From a virus: a stretch of 26,665 nt of DNA. Shown here one piece after another: positions 7,118-14,208 of the stretch. The stretch is from IMG/VR virus record IMGVR_UViG_3300042905_002421, positions 1-26,665 of that record; one strand, written 5' to 3'. The position numbers and the translations under genes are program-made. Each line of letters starts with the position of its first letter. Position 1 is the first letter of the stretch. The notes under the pieces were generated by a model. That model worked only from the letters and a program-made list of their open reading frames with translations. It ran no database searches and had not been told where the DNA came from.

Positions 7118-7151
7118 CCCTCAGCCCTCATGGGGCTGGGGGTTATTTTTT
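7118..7151 (+). terminator. Rho-independent terminator
   Basis: CCCTCAGCCC (7118-7127) pairs over ten positions with GGGCTGGGGG (7133-7142), one of them T-G, around a five-base loop, and is followed by TTATTTTTT. This is a canonical intrinsic terminator ending the left small-gene run before the integrase promoter. Confidence 0.85.
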
Positions 7152-7178
7152 GATTAAGAACCTACTGACCAGTAGTAT
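7150..7178 (+). promoter_or_regulatory. Likely sigma70-type promoter for the integrase
   Basis: TTGATT (7150-7155) and TAGTAT (7173-7178) are separated by exactly 17 bases, matching four of six consensus positions at each box. It lies just after the terminator and about 50 bases before the integrase ATG. The -10 box overlaps the first CCAGTAG repeat, so a protein binding there would block it. Confidence 0.5.
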
Positions 7179-7215
7179 TACTCGCCAGTAGAAGGGTCAT
7201 TACTCGCCAGTAGAA
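7162..7215. repeat. CCAGTAG repeats, likely operator or integrase/excisionase sites
   Basis: A short palindrome, CTACTG-AC-CAGTAG (7162-7175), overlaps the promoter. It is followed by two perfect 17-base direct repeats, ATTACTCGCCAGTAGAA, at 7177-7193 and 7199-7215 (22-base period, two helical turns). CCAGTAG occurs three times at 7169, 7185 and 7207. The regular spacing points to co-operative protein binding on one face of the DNA. Confidence 0.65.
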
Positions 7216-7226
7216 CAGGGGAACTT

Positions 7227-8564
7227 ATGGCGTATGTAATCAAGCGCAACGGCAGATTTACTGGCTATTACAGGCTAGGCAATAGGCGGTTGTCGGCTGG
7301 CACATGGGCTAATGAAACCGAAGCCATGTATCACGCCATACAATCGGAGAAGCATGGCTCTATTGCCCCTTCAAAGGCTAATTTGAGGGTAGGCGATTTT
7401 ATAGATCAATGGCTGGCGGTGTCTGACCTCATGCCGATCACCAAGAAGGGCTATAAGTCGGTTCTAACTCGATTTGTAATTCCAGTTATAGGAGATCGAG
7501 AACTAACTTCCCTGAAGCCTTCAGACTTAGTTAAGTTAATTGATGATCTCAAACTAGGTGGCGTTAAACCCGCAACGCTAAATCAAGTTAAAGCCTCTCT
7601 TGGCTCTATGTTTTCAAAGTTAGTTAGTTCAGGTCAGTTAGAGAGTAATCCCACGCATGGAATTAAGATCAAGGTCAATCATGCCGATATATCTAATCTC
7701 CTAGCCCCTGATGATTTCAAGGAGATCGTGAAGCATTTACCGACACAAGGAACAAAATTATTCGCCCAATTTCTAGTAGCAAGTGGGTGTCGCTATGGTG
7801 AAGCAACGGAAGTAAGAGCAAAAGACATCAATTTCAAAACTGGCGAAATCTTTATTCAAAGGCGAGTTAGTGATCTAGGTAAGCAATACAACAATGGCGA
7901 GAGATTTCTAGTAGTAGATGCCACGAAGTCAGGGCATAAGAGAAGCCTAGTGATAGGAAAAGCCCTATTACAGCAACTAAAAGCGTATGTCCTAGCAAAA
8001 GGCATAGCAAAAGATGACTTGATGTTCCCAAGAACAATACTGCTGACCCCAAGTAAAATAGAAGGTTCACGAAGCGCAAAGCCCTCTCGACCATTCGAGA
8101 AAGGCGGAAAACAGTTCCAGCATGGAACTCTTTACTCCTATACACATGGGGGTTGCAGATGCGAAGGGTGTAGGCAAGCAGTAGCAAACTACCGCAAAGC
8201 CAAAGCCCAAGCAGAAGCACTAGCAAAAGCAGAGCAGGTAAGAAGCCGAAGCCGTAAGGCAAAGCAGAAGCATCAGCAGAAGCAAGAGCAAGGGAGTTTC
8301 ATCAACAATATGAGCCACATGCCTCGTGATGTATGGAGAACAACATGGAACAAAGCAATAGCCAAGTCCGCAATCGGCTGGTTTCCAAGAACTCACGATT
8401 TACGACATGCTAACGCTACGCAGTTATTAAAAAACGGCGTAGATCTACATGAAGTAAAAGAGCGACTAGGACACCAATCGATCAAGACGACAGAGCGGTA
8501 TTTACACCGCCTTCGTTCACACCAGTCAAAGGCATCTGAAAGTGCCAACGACTATTTGGAGTGA
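7227..8564 (+). CDS. int: Tyrosine-family integrase with inserted Cys motif
   Basis: 445 aa, with AGGGGAAC just before the ATG. Residues about 50-150 form the core-binding (SAM-like) domain; the catalytic domain follows. Active-site residues can be placed: Arg189 (SGCRYGE), Lys234 (DATKSGHK), His390 and Arg393 (HDLRHAN), His416 (RLGHQS) and the nucleophile Tyr425 (TTERYLH). The enzyme would catalyse site-specific integration between phage attP and host attB. Unusually, about 60 residues are inserted between the Lys region and HxxR: HGT...Y..GGCRCEGC (299-315) and then a Lys/Ala/Gln/Arg-rich low-complexity stretch to about 355. HGT...GCRCxxC is a small motif I associate with actinobacterial and actinophage proteins. 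The gene is more GC-rich than those before it. Confidence 0.93.
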   Translation: MAYVIKRNGRFTGYYRLGNRRLSAGTWANETEAMYHAIQSEKHGSIAPSKANLRVGDFIDQWLAVSDLMPITKKGYKSVLTRFVIPVIGDRELTSLKPSDLVKLIDDLKLGGVKPATLNQVKASLGSMFSKLVSSGQLESNPTHGIKIKVNHADISNLLAPDDFKEIVKHLPTQGTKLFAQFLVASGCRYGEATEVRAKDINFKTGEIFIQRRVSDLGKQYNNGERFLVVDATKSGHKRSLVIGKALLQQLKAYVLAKGIAKDDLMFPRTILLTPSKIEGSRSAKPSRPFEKGGKQFQHGTLYSYTHGGCRCEGCRQAVANYRKAKAQAEALAKAEQVRSRSRKAKQKHQQKQEQGSFINNMSHMPRDVWRTTWNKAIAKSAIGWFPRTHDLRHANATQLLKNGVDLHEVKERLGHQSIKTTERYLHRLRSHQSKASESANDYLE

Positions 8565-8566
8565 TG

Positions 8567-9166
8567 ATGAAAACAAACGCAAGAATAAGAGCCGAGCAGA
8601 TGCCAAAGGCAATAGTCAAAGCATCAGCAAAAGCCAAAGCAAGAGTAAAGGCACTAATACTTGGTGGGTCGATCTCGACCTTAGCCGTAGCATTTGGGGT
8701 AGCAACTACAACTGATGCAATAGCACCAACTAGAGCCGAAGCACTAATAGTGCAAGAAACAAAGACCGAAGCAACTTTGAAAAAATATGAGAACGCTCAT
8801 AAATTGACCGATACTGAATTGGTCGAGTTGCTTCGTGCCGTAGGCTTCACAGGTGAGAACCTGAAAGAAGCATGGGCAGTTGCTAAGAAAGAAAGTAATG
8901 GGCGACCTCTCGCTCACAATGGAAACACAAACACAGGCGACAACTCTTGGGGCATATTTCAAATAAATATGATCGGAGAGTTAGGTGAAGATCGTAGAAA
9001 GAGGTTTGGTTTAGAAACTAATGCCGAACTGCTCGATCCTGTGGTTAATGCAAGTATCGCCCACTACATGAGTAGAGGCGGTAAGGACTGGAGTTCTTGG
9101 CATGGAATTACACCAAAGACTAAACAGTTAATGGAACAGTTCCCTATCAAGAAGCCAAAGCAATAG
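8567..9166 (+). CDS. Lysozyme/SLT-like muralytic protein with N-terminal membrane segment
   Basis: The ATG at 8567 lies five bases after GGAG and is preferred over GTG 8561 and ATG 8564; it overlaps no more than the end of the integrase stop. The product is about 199 aa. A Lys/Ala-rich basic N-terminus is followed by one hydrophobic segment (ALILGGSISTLAVAFGVATT), a signal peptide or signal anchor. The C-terminal domain resembles the lytic transglycosylase/lysozyme fold of actinophages: VAKKESNGRP with the catalytic Glu (residue 109), SWGIFQINM, then NASIAHYMSRGGKDWSSW. It would cleave peptidoglycan outside the membrane, for lysis or entry. Its tight link to int suggests the two move as one cassette. 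Confidence 0.8.
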   Translation: MKTNARIRAEQMPKAIVKASAKAKARVKALILGGSISTLAVAFGVATTTDAIAPTRAEALIVQETKTEATLKKYENAHKLTDTELVELLRAVGFTGENLKEAWAVAKKESNGRPLAHNGNTNTGDNSWGIFQINMIGELGEDRRKRFGLETNAELLDPVVNASIAHYMSRGGKDWSSWHGITPKTKQLMEQFPIKKPKQ

Positions 9167-9221
9167 CAGAAGCCATAGCAAAAGCATAAGCAGGGAAAGC
9201 AATAGGAGAAGCAATAGGAGA

Positions 9222-9245
9222 AGCCCCATCAGAGATGATGGGGCT
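9222..9245 (+). other. Hairpin after the lysozyme gene
   Basis: AGCCCCATC (9222-9230) pairs perfectly with GATGGGGCT (9237-9245) around a six-base loop. No T-run follows, so a terminator is possible but not typical. It lies in the 134-base gap between the lysozyme-like gene and the 107-aa gene. Confidence 0.45.
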
Positions 9246-9252
9246 ATCTCAG

Positions 9253-9286
9253 AACTAACTCCCCTGGCAGCCAGGAGAAGTTAGTT
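9253..9286. repeat. AACTAACT inverted repeat
   Basis: AACTAACT (9253-9260) and AGTTAGTT (9279-9286) flank a smaller inner palindrome, CCTGG/CCAGG. The outer word is the same as in the repeats at 6986-7070, so related repeats bracket the integrase-lysozyme pair. Confidence 0.55.
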
Positions 9287-9300
9287 AGTTAGGGGTAATC

Positions 9301-9624
9301 ATGGGAGAACACTCATTTGTAGATCGGTATATGGAATTGGACAAGGGATACTTAAAACATAAACAAGAACAATATAAAGATTATAAACAACCTAACCTGC
9401 TTTATACAGAAGAATTGTTTTGGGATAAGTTAGTTCATTTAGGTTGGAGAAAAGATCACACAACAACAGAGTGTTTAGTATTGGTTTGCTCTGCTTGTGA
9501 ATTATCAATAACAAAAGTTGTTCTTAAAAATACCTCTGATGTCAGAGGATTATTAAGTGTAGACGAAAGAAAGCACCATCACCAAAGGTACTATTGCAAA
9601 GCAACAGCAAAAGCAAAGCAATAG
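9301..9624 (+). CDS. Hypothetical protein
   Basis: 107 aa with AGGGG before the ATG. It is rich in Lys, Tyr and Glu at the N-terminus, contains a possible metal site (CLVLVCSAC, then HHHQRYYC), and ends in the Lys/Ala residues encoded by the AGCAAA repeat (KATAKAKQ). I do not recognise the family. It is the last + strand gene; the next gene converges on it 35 bases away. Confidence 0.6.
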   Translation: MGEHSFVDRYMELDKGYLKHKQEQYKDYKQPNLLYTEELFWDKLVHLGWRKDHTTTECLVLVCSACELSITKVVLKNTSDVRGLLSVDERKHHHQRYYCKATAKAKQ

Positions 9625-9659
9625 CAAAGCAATAGCAAAAGCAAAGCAATAGCAAAAGA

Positions 9660-11213
9660 TTAGTAGTTATTTTTTAAATCTTCTAAAAATAAATCATGAG
9701 AAATAGTTTTTTGTATATTTTGTGTAGTTATTAAATTTGTATGTGTTTTATTAAAATACTGTAATTCTCTTTTATACTTTTTAAGTAACTGTTTATTAGG
9801 TAATTTATGCCCAAACAATACACACAAATAATCTTCCGTATTAAAATGAGATCCCTTTAAAGTTGAAAAAAAATCTGATTGAACTAAAATTCTTTCTTTA
9901 TTAATTTCTAATATATTTGTTATTAATTCTGGAGTTTTAGTATTTTGTATAAAATTTTTCCAAAACAATGTGTTTTCTTTATTAGTTACATAATGCCAAT
10001 ATATGTATTCAACTATAGAAAAACTACTAATTTCATTGTTATAATTAAAATTATCTTTAATAAATTTATTTTTTGTTAAAATATTATGTTTATTTGTAAA
10101 AAATTTTTGTAAATTAAAAATTGTTTGCATAAGAGAGGTTGCTTCTAAAGGTTCAACAAAACCTGCGGACAATCCTAACGCTAAACAATTTTTTATCCAA
10201 ATTTCTTTATAAGTTCCAGGTTCAAAAGAAAATAATTTGGGAGGAAAAATTTCAAAACCTAATTTATTTTCAATTTCTATTTTAGCATTATCTACCGAAA
10301 TTTGATTATTATCAAAAACGTAACCACACCCATACCTATTTTGTAATGGGGTTTTCCACATCCAACCATAGTCCATAGCAATTGCTTCTATATATGAAGG
10401 AATTTTTTCATGTTCTTTATTATTTAAGAAAAAGGGCAATGCTTTATTAGTAGGAAGATAATCTTTGTAAGATATCCATTTTGATAAATATTTTTTTCCT
10501 ATAATTAAACGTGCAAATCCAGTGCAATCAAAAACAAAATCTACATCTATACATAAACCATTCTCTAATAATAAATTAGAAATCTCTTCATCTTGATTTA
10601 AATTTATTTCTTTTACTTTACTTTCAATTCTTTTAATCCCCCTATTTTGTGCAACTTTTGATAAATAATCTGCTAATAATTTTGCGTCAAAATTTAAAGA
10701 CCAGGCTCCAAGTTGATTGTAATTTAAAATTGGATTTATATTATTAAACTCAGTTATTTTTGTAAAAGGAACTTTATTATTATTACAAATTTTATTTATA
10801 AAACAATATTCATCCATAGAAATATTATTTATGTAAGAATATAAATGAAATAAATTTGTGTCTAAATTAAATGAATCAAGGTACCCATTTTGTTCTGAAA
10901 TTTCAGGAATTAAATATTCAAATGGATGATAAAAATAATCTTCGTTTTTATTTGACCATCCAGTAAATTTTGCAGTAGTTTTAATTGTAGCATTCGTATG
11001 TTTTATTAAATCAGAAACTGGTATTCCCAAAAAATCCAATGCGTTTATTAAGTTTGGGGTAGACGCTTCTCCTGCTCCTAAAATACCTATTTCTTTACTT
11101 TCAATTAAAACAACATTATCGTCAGGAAAAATAACCTTTGTATATAAAGCGGTTAACCAACCAGCAGTGCCTCCACCTACTACAACTAAGTTATTTATAT
11201 GTTTATTTTTCAA
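9660..11213 (-). CDS. Flavin-dependent halogenase (tryptophan halogenase family)
   Basis: 517 aa from a TTG start with a good AAGGA five bases upstream. All family hallmarks are present: the FAD-binding GGGTAGW at 13-19; GAGEAST (46-52); NATIKTTAKF with Lys78, which aligns to the catalytic lysine (Lys79 of PrnA) that carries hypohalous acid; W-x-W-x-x-P at 284-289, the signature that suppresses monooxygenation; and GFVEPLEATSL at 351-361 with the partner Glu. The enzyme needs FADH2 from a flavin reductase, none of which is encoded here, so it would use a host reductase. It halogenates an aromatic or other substrate that cannot be named from sequence; a cyanophage relative, VirX1, is known. 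The gene is extremely AT-rich (bases 10021-10080 hold only six G or C). Confidence 0.92.
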   Translation of the reverse strand: MKNKHINNLVVVGGGTAGWLTALYTKVIFPDDNVVLIESKEIGILGAGEASTPNLINALDFLGIPVSDLIKHTNATIKTTAKFTGWSNKNEDYFYHPFEYLIPEISEQNGYLDSFNLDTNLFHLYSYINNISMDEYCFINKICNNNKVPFTKITEFNNINPILNYNQLGAWSLNFDAKLLADYLSKVAQNRGIKRIESKVKEINLNQDEEISNLLLENGLCIDVDFVFDCTGFARLIIGKKYLSKWISYKDYLPTNKALPFFLNNKEHEKIPSYIEAIAMDYGWMWKTPLQNRYGCGYVFDNNQISVDNAKIEIENKLGFEIFPPKLFSFEPGTYKEIWIKNCLALGLSAGFVEPLEATSLMQTIFNLQKFFTNKHNILTKNKFIKDNFNYNNEISSFSIVEYIYWHYVTNKENTLFWKNFIQNTKTPELITNILEINKERILVQSDFFSTLKGSHFNTEDYLCVLFGHKLPNKQLLKKYKRELQYFNKTHTNLITTQNIQKTISHDLFLEDLKNNY

Positions 11214-11225
11214 AAGATTCCTTTT

Positions 11226-11993
11226 TTAAATTAAATTTTTTTTAATTTCAGAAAGAACTTGTTCTCTAATATTTGCTTGTTGTGCCATTTTATATCTTTC
11301 TTTTAATAATTTAAATTTTCCATATCTACCAGGAGACTCAGATGATTCTTTAGTAAATCCAAGTAATTTTGTTGACATAACTATTCTTTTAAATTCAATT
11401 TTTTTGTCAGTTTCTATATGTAAATAAAATAAAGGATCTCCTTCTTTAATTTCAAAAAAATTAACATCTAAAGGAATGTGATAATCTAAGGTTAATAAAC
11501 GTGGCCATTGACCTATATCAAATTGACCTGTAGATAAAAGACTACCTTTTGCTGGGCTTACATTAGGAAAATAAGGAGCGGTAAATTTCATTAATACGGG
11601 TTGTTCAGAAAAAAAGAACCATTTCATATTATAAAGTAAATTTGAATAACCATCTAAAGTAGTTGCTCTAACTTTTGTAAGAGTAATTTTTCCGTTAGTA
11701 ATAAGGTCTTGAGAACCTTCTTCTTTGTGTATTGTTTTTAATAAATCTACTGGAAGTTCATGAGTGTCGTCTAAATTTGATAAAACAGTAAAAACATTAT
11801 TAAAATAATCTTTTGTCGCAGGACAAGAAAAAAATCCAATATTTGATGTTTTTTGTGGTCGTAATAAATTTAATACTGGTACAGGATCTCTATACAAAGA
11901 TGCCCAAATTTCATAATCAGAAACATAAGAGGCAGGACACCAATATATTATTAAATTATCTTCATCTTTATTATTCACAAAATTATTCTCCAT
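11226..11993 (-). CDS. Conserved phage protein paired with the halogenase
   Basis: 255 aa. No clear ribosome site precedes the ATG; translation is probably coupled to the reductase gene, whose stop is three bases upstream. The protein has the pattern I remember from an uncharacterised family of marine phage proteins: IIYWCPASYVSDYEIW near the N-terminus, FFSCPAT, WFFFSEQPVLMKFTAPYF, STGQFDIGQW and EGDPLFYLHIETDKK. The last 50 residues are a charged helix. There is no signal peptide or transmembrane segment. It shares the extreme AT-richness of the halogenase, so the two probably arrived together. It may supply, bind or present the substrate, but this is only an inference from position. Confidence 0.75.
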   Translation of the reverse strand: MENNFVNNKDEDNLIIYWCPASYVSDYEIWASLYRDPVPVLNLLRPQKTSNIGFFSCPATKDYFNNVFTVLSNLDDTHELPVDLLKTIHKEEGSQDLITNGKITLTKVRATTLDGYSNLLYNMKWFFFSEQPVLMKFTAPYFPNVSPAKGSLLSTGQFDIGQWPRLLTLDYHIPLDVNFFEIKEGDPLFYLHIETDKKIEFKRIVMSTKLLGFTKESSESPGRYGKFKLLKERYKMAQQANIREQVLSEIKKNLI

Positions 11994-11996
11994 TTA

Positions 11997-14036
11997 TTAA
12001 TTGTTAAGTTTAATTAACTTAACCTCACATGCATCAGTTGTACAGTAAGCCTCTCCTATGGCATCTGCAGCCATGCCAGCATACACTCCTGAAAGATCTA
12101 TAGGAAATAGTTTCATAACTCCCTCCGAATTATATTCGTCAACAGTAATTTGGGTATAAGGCATTTGAGGATATGTAGCATTACCAGAGGGCAAAAACGA
12201 AACGGTTTTAAGTTGTCCATCATACATGTGCAAAACCGTGCCAATGGCAGAAGATTCTGTTTCTGGATTAAAAGAAACAGTTACAGATACAGAATTATCT
12301 GACCAATATCTTTGTGCGGTTGCAGCAAGAGCCATTTTTTCATAAATACTCACATCTTTTTCAGAACGTTTAGCATTTGATTTAATTGGAAAAAATACAA
12401 CTGAAGTTGTATCAGGAGATTCACTTGCTGGTTCTATTCGATAGTTGGCCATTTTAAATAATGGCAACATCGGATCAGAATTAGCAAAACGAATAGCACG
12501 ATTAAAATATTCGCCACCAACAGTCCAATGAACGCCAGGTGATTCACCTGCCAGTATACTAACTGTTCCACTTGGCTTTACTGTTGTTGTCTTTATAGAC
12601 TCACGAATACCGAGCCACTCGGAATAAGTAGTGTCATAGGTTTTAATAACTTTATAACCTTCATCCATCCATTGACGAAGTACTGGTAGTCCTTTGTTAT
12701 CAGCAAAGTTTGCTACACCAGAAATAGATGTTCCTATACGACGATTACGTTGCATAATGGCATTAGTTTCTTCCCAATGAGTAGGAAGAAGAGTCACGGT
12801 CTTTGCATATAAATACGCAAACTTTAAGGTGCGTTTAAAATCTTCAATATCTTCATGACGATTTAAATATGTCTCAACTAATGTACAGCACTCATATGAT
12901 TCAAGAGATTGTTCTGCACATGGGTTATATCCCATAATTCGCCAGTCTTTGTTATTTTCAGGATCAGCCAATCGACCATATTTTCTAGAGATGTCCATCC
13001 AAACAACTCCTGGCTCTCCATTACGAGCAATACCATCAATTATGTTATCTAAATTATCCCCTACATTAACTGATACAGAGTTATTAGACATCCAAGCCCA
13101 TCCTGGCTTTTCTGGATTGTAAGAATTTCTTTCTGGAAATTTTTCTGCGTTTTTTAAATTTAGAAAATCTTCATCATCAATTCTGCCAATAAGTAACTCA
13201 GCAGACCGCCTAACGTTGCCAGATACAACACAAACCCCAATAAGATTCCCAATGTCAGCGATATCAATACGGGTAAGTTTCTGACCAGTACGTTCTTTGA
13301 AGATTCCATCGATGTAATCATGTAACCTAATGAGAGGCTCTGGACCCGCTGCTGTTCCACCAAATGTCTTGATGGGTTCGCCTGCCTTGCGAATTTCTTC
13401 ATAGTTAAACCTAGGACGTTTCGAGTCTGATCGTAGGTAAGCGTTAATAAGCGTGGCCGTTGATTCGACCCAGCCTTCTCTGGTATCTGGAATGACATAT
13501 GTTTCCCCCTCTTGTGGTGCATAAATGGTGAAGTCTTTATCGGCGCCCTTATCGTCGAACCCAACTCCAACCCCAAGCATACTAGCCTCCATTAAAAAAG
13601 CAAAAGGCTTGGCTGGATCAGTCTTAGTCATTGATGCAGTAGACACAAAAGCGCAGTTTTGCAATGCTGCAGAGTTGCGTTGAAGATTAACTAGTGGAGT
13701 TCCCATTACCCATAGACCACGTCCAGGTGGTGTCCACTTTAAATTCCATAAACGATCAAATGCCTCTTTGGCTGAGGAGGCTGCTTTGGCATCTGACCAT
13801 GGAAGGCGATTAGTTTTGGCGTGATCCTTCTGCAGTGAGTACATCCCATTGATGACTCTCTCACATACGTCTACCCATGTTTCCTTCGTACCATCTGGCT
13901 TAAGTCGTGAATAGGTTCTGAGAAAAGTAATTTCTCCTACCGAATTTCCCGCTGCATCTTGATACCCAAAAGGTGCCTTTCTTGTTTTATATGGTGCGAC
14001 AAATTCTTCGGCTAACTTAAAAGAAAAAAGACTCAT
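11997..14036 (-). CDS. nrdJ: Adenosylcobalamin-dependent (class II) ribonucleotide reductase
   Basis: 679 aa, ATG preceded by AGGGG. It matches the monomeric RTPR type of Lactobacillus: LQNCAFVST with the first redox cysteine, FGGTAAGPEPL, GNVRRSAELL, the finger-loop NPCAEQSLE with the radical-site cysteine, a partner cysteine 11 residues later in ECCTLVET, and a C-terminal C-x4-C pair (CTTDAC) that shuttles electrons. It reduces ribonucleoside triphosphates to deoxy forms using B12 and thioredoxin, feeding phage DNA synthesis without oxygen or iron. It has no intein and no second subunit. The first gene part (about 13200-14036) is clearly richer in G+C than the rest (about 11997-13200), suggesting recombination inside the gene. 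The 172-base gap upstream probably holds its promoter. Confidence 0.95.
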   Translation of the reverse strand: MSLFSFKLAEEFVAPYKTRKAPFGYQDAAGNSVGEITFLRTYSRLKPDGTKETWVDVCERVINGMYSLQKDHAKTNRLPWSDAKAASSAKEAFDRLWNLKWTPPGRGLWVMGTPLVNLQRNSAALQNCAFVSTASMTKTDPAKPFAFLMEASMLGVGVGFDDKGADKDFTIYAPQEGETYVIPDTREGWVESTATLINAYLRSDSKRPRFNYEEIRKAGEPIKTFGGTAAGPEPLIRLHDYIDGIFKERTGQKLTRIDIADIGNLIGVCVVSGNVRRSAELLIGRIDDEDFLNLKNAEKFPERNSYNPEKPGWAWMSNNSVSVNVGDNLDNIIDGIARNGEPGVVWMDISRKYGRLADPENNKDWRIMGYNPCAEQSLESYECCTLVETYLNRHEDIEDFKRTLKFAYLYAKTVTLLPTHWEETNAIMQRNRRIGTSISGVANFADNKGLPVLRQWMDEGYKVIKTYDTTYSEWLGIRESIKTTTVKPSGTVSILAGESPGVHWTVGGEYFNRAIRFANSDPMLPLFKMANYRIEPASESPDTTSVVFFPIKSNAKRSEKDVSIYEKMALAATAQRYWSDNSVSVTVSFNPETESSAIGTVLHMYDGQLKTVSFLPSGNATYPQMPYTQITVDEYNSEGVMKLFPIDLSGVYAGMAADAIGEAYCTTDACEVKLIKLNN

Positions 14037-14208
14037 GGACCCCTACCATTTCTATCTAGATGCAAATACCCCTCGATGGGAATGCATATTGTGACTGGTC
14101 TTAACCTATCACATATGTGTTAACTTTCTTTACTACTTATGGCAAAGATAAAAGGCTAAAGTTCCCTCCACTATGATCCATTGTTCTCCACCTGTTGTTA
14201 TCAGATAA
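14037..14208 (-). promoter_or_regulatory. Intergenic control region before the reductase gene
   Basis: This is the longest gap on the - strand. It contains a perfect palindrome CACATATGTG (14110-14119), a second palindrome GTTATC-A-GATAAC (14197-14209) that touches the stop of the gene before, and the AGGGG ribosome site of nrdJ. I could not place a convincing -35/-10 pair. The CACATATGTG element has ends like an NrdR box but is four bases too short. Confidence 0.4.

Larger units (their letters stand above)
8180..9658. repeat. Dispersed AGCAAA / AGCAATAGC short repeats
   Basis: Words such as AGCAAAAGC, AGCAATAGC and AGCAGAAGC recur in clusters at about 8180-8290 (integrase insertion), 8600-8660 (lysozyme N-terminus), 9150-9225 (lysozyme end and intergenic) and 9600-9658 (end of the 107-aa gene and the gap beyond). 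Inside genes they encode Lys/Ala/Gln runs; they continue past two stop codons into non-coding DNA, so selection on protein alone does not explain them. Confidence 0.6.

Noticed and set aside
6986-7226. A tRNA 3' end marking attP in the integrase leader
   Set aside because: No convincing T-loop and acceptor pattern could be found, so the attachment core was not placed.
7867-8262. 131-aa antisense frame inside the integrase gene
   Set aside because: It is a Leu-rich shadow of the repeat region on the opposite strand, with no ribosome site.
8180-9658. AGCAAA repeats as a CRISPR array
   Set aside because: Units are too short and irregular, with no constant spacer length.
13160-13576. 138-aa frame on the same strand inside nrdJ
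   Set aside because: It is another frame of the conserved reductase gene and matches no family.
14105-14125. CACATATGTG as an NrdR box before nrdJ
   Set aside because: The ends resemble the box but it is four bases shorter than the usual 16-base motif, and a second box with normal spacing is missing.
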